Shown: positions 5,761-5,854 of the stretch, piece after piece | Position numbering within the stretch: the first letter of the stretch is position 1 | How the letters are laid out: the number at the start of each line of letters is the position of its first letter | The notes under the pieces: model-generated | Seen by the model: only the letters and a program-made list of their open reading frames with translations | Database searches by the model: none | Told to the model about the DNA's origin: nothing | Position numbers and translations under genes: made by a program | Origin: Thermococcus sp. | GTDB taxonomy: Archaea; Methanobacteriota_B; Thermococci; Thermococcales; Thermococcaceae | Reading direction: 5' to 3' | DNA: 5,854 nt | Assembly (NCBI GenBank): GCA_027001105.1 | Contig: JALTMZ010000085.1 | Coordinates: forward strand, 1 to 5,854

Positions 5761-5854
5761 TTAAAGAGCCTCTTTTAAAAGTTTAAGCATTTTTGGCTTA
5801 AGTAAAATTCTTGGATGCTTTATCAGTGCTTTGAAAACTTCCTTGTAATCCCCA
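5761..5854 (-). CDS. C-terminal fragment of an unidentified gene (30 codons plus stop)
   Basis: An open frame enters from the right edge and ends at TAA (5761-5763). The visible residues begin GDYKEVFKALIKHPRIL and end KMLKLLKEAL. They are lysine-rich and look like two short amphipathic helices at a protein C-terminus. The frame is supported by the T-tract terminator directly after the stop and by the consistent minus-strand orientation. Too little is present to name a family. A similar basic helical tail occurs in some archaeal glycosyltransferases, but that is only a resemblance. Confidence 0.55.
   Translation of the reverse strand, partial: GDYKEVFKALIKHPRILLKPKMLKLLKEAL

Overview
The window is AT-rich, compact, mostly minus-strand DNA that reads as a hyperthermophilic archaeon of the order Thermococcales (Thermococcus/Pyrococcus/Palaeococcus group). 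The evidence is an archaeal-type topoisomerase I with C-terminal zinc ribbons, a QueE radical-SAM enzyme (archaeosine pathway in archaea), GGTG ribosome-binding sites about 6 nt before most starts, GTG and TTG starts, archaeal BRE/TATA promoters 15-40 nt before genes, T-tract terminators, and a gene with the full architecture of an archaeal C/D box sRNA. The order-level call is an inference from protein style and gene structure; no database was searched.

Layout. 1-956 (-): a zinc-ribbon protein with membrane segments, cut by the window edge. 1009-1067 (-): a predicted C/D box guide RNA with its own TATA box, in the 147-bp gap between two protein genes. 1104-2623 (-): a three-gene operon transcribed from a TATA box near 2665: a 167-aa unknown protein, an 82-aa unknown protein, then queE. 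The last two genes are tightly coupled, and queE starts at TTG inside the preceding gene. 2691-2767: an unusually GC-rich block of inverted repeats, possibly a second structured RNA of unknown class. 2811-3131 (-): a small single-domain cupin. 3132-3225: a 94-bp divergent promoter region. 3226-5382 (+): topA. 5375-5638 (-): a three-helix small membrane protein whose 3' end overlaps that of topA by 8 bp. 5761-5854 (-): the last 30 codons of another gene.

How the parts relate. Two elements concern RNA modification: queE makes 7-carboxy-7-deazaguanine, the precursor of archaeosine in archaeal tRNA, and the C/D sRNA just downstream would guide 2'-O-methylation. This proximity may be chance. The two unknown proteins co-transcribed with queE have no visible link to archaeosine. 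TopA, the cupin and the small membrane protein look like independently transcribed housekeeping or conserved genes. No mobile element, CRISPR array, tRNA, rRNA or defence system is visible. The best candidates for something not yet described are the two RNA loci, above all the GC-rich block at 2691-2767.
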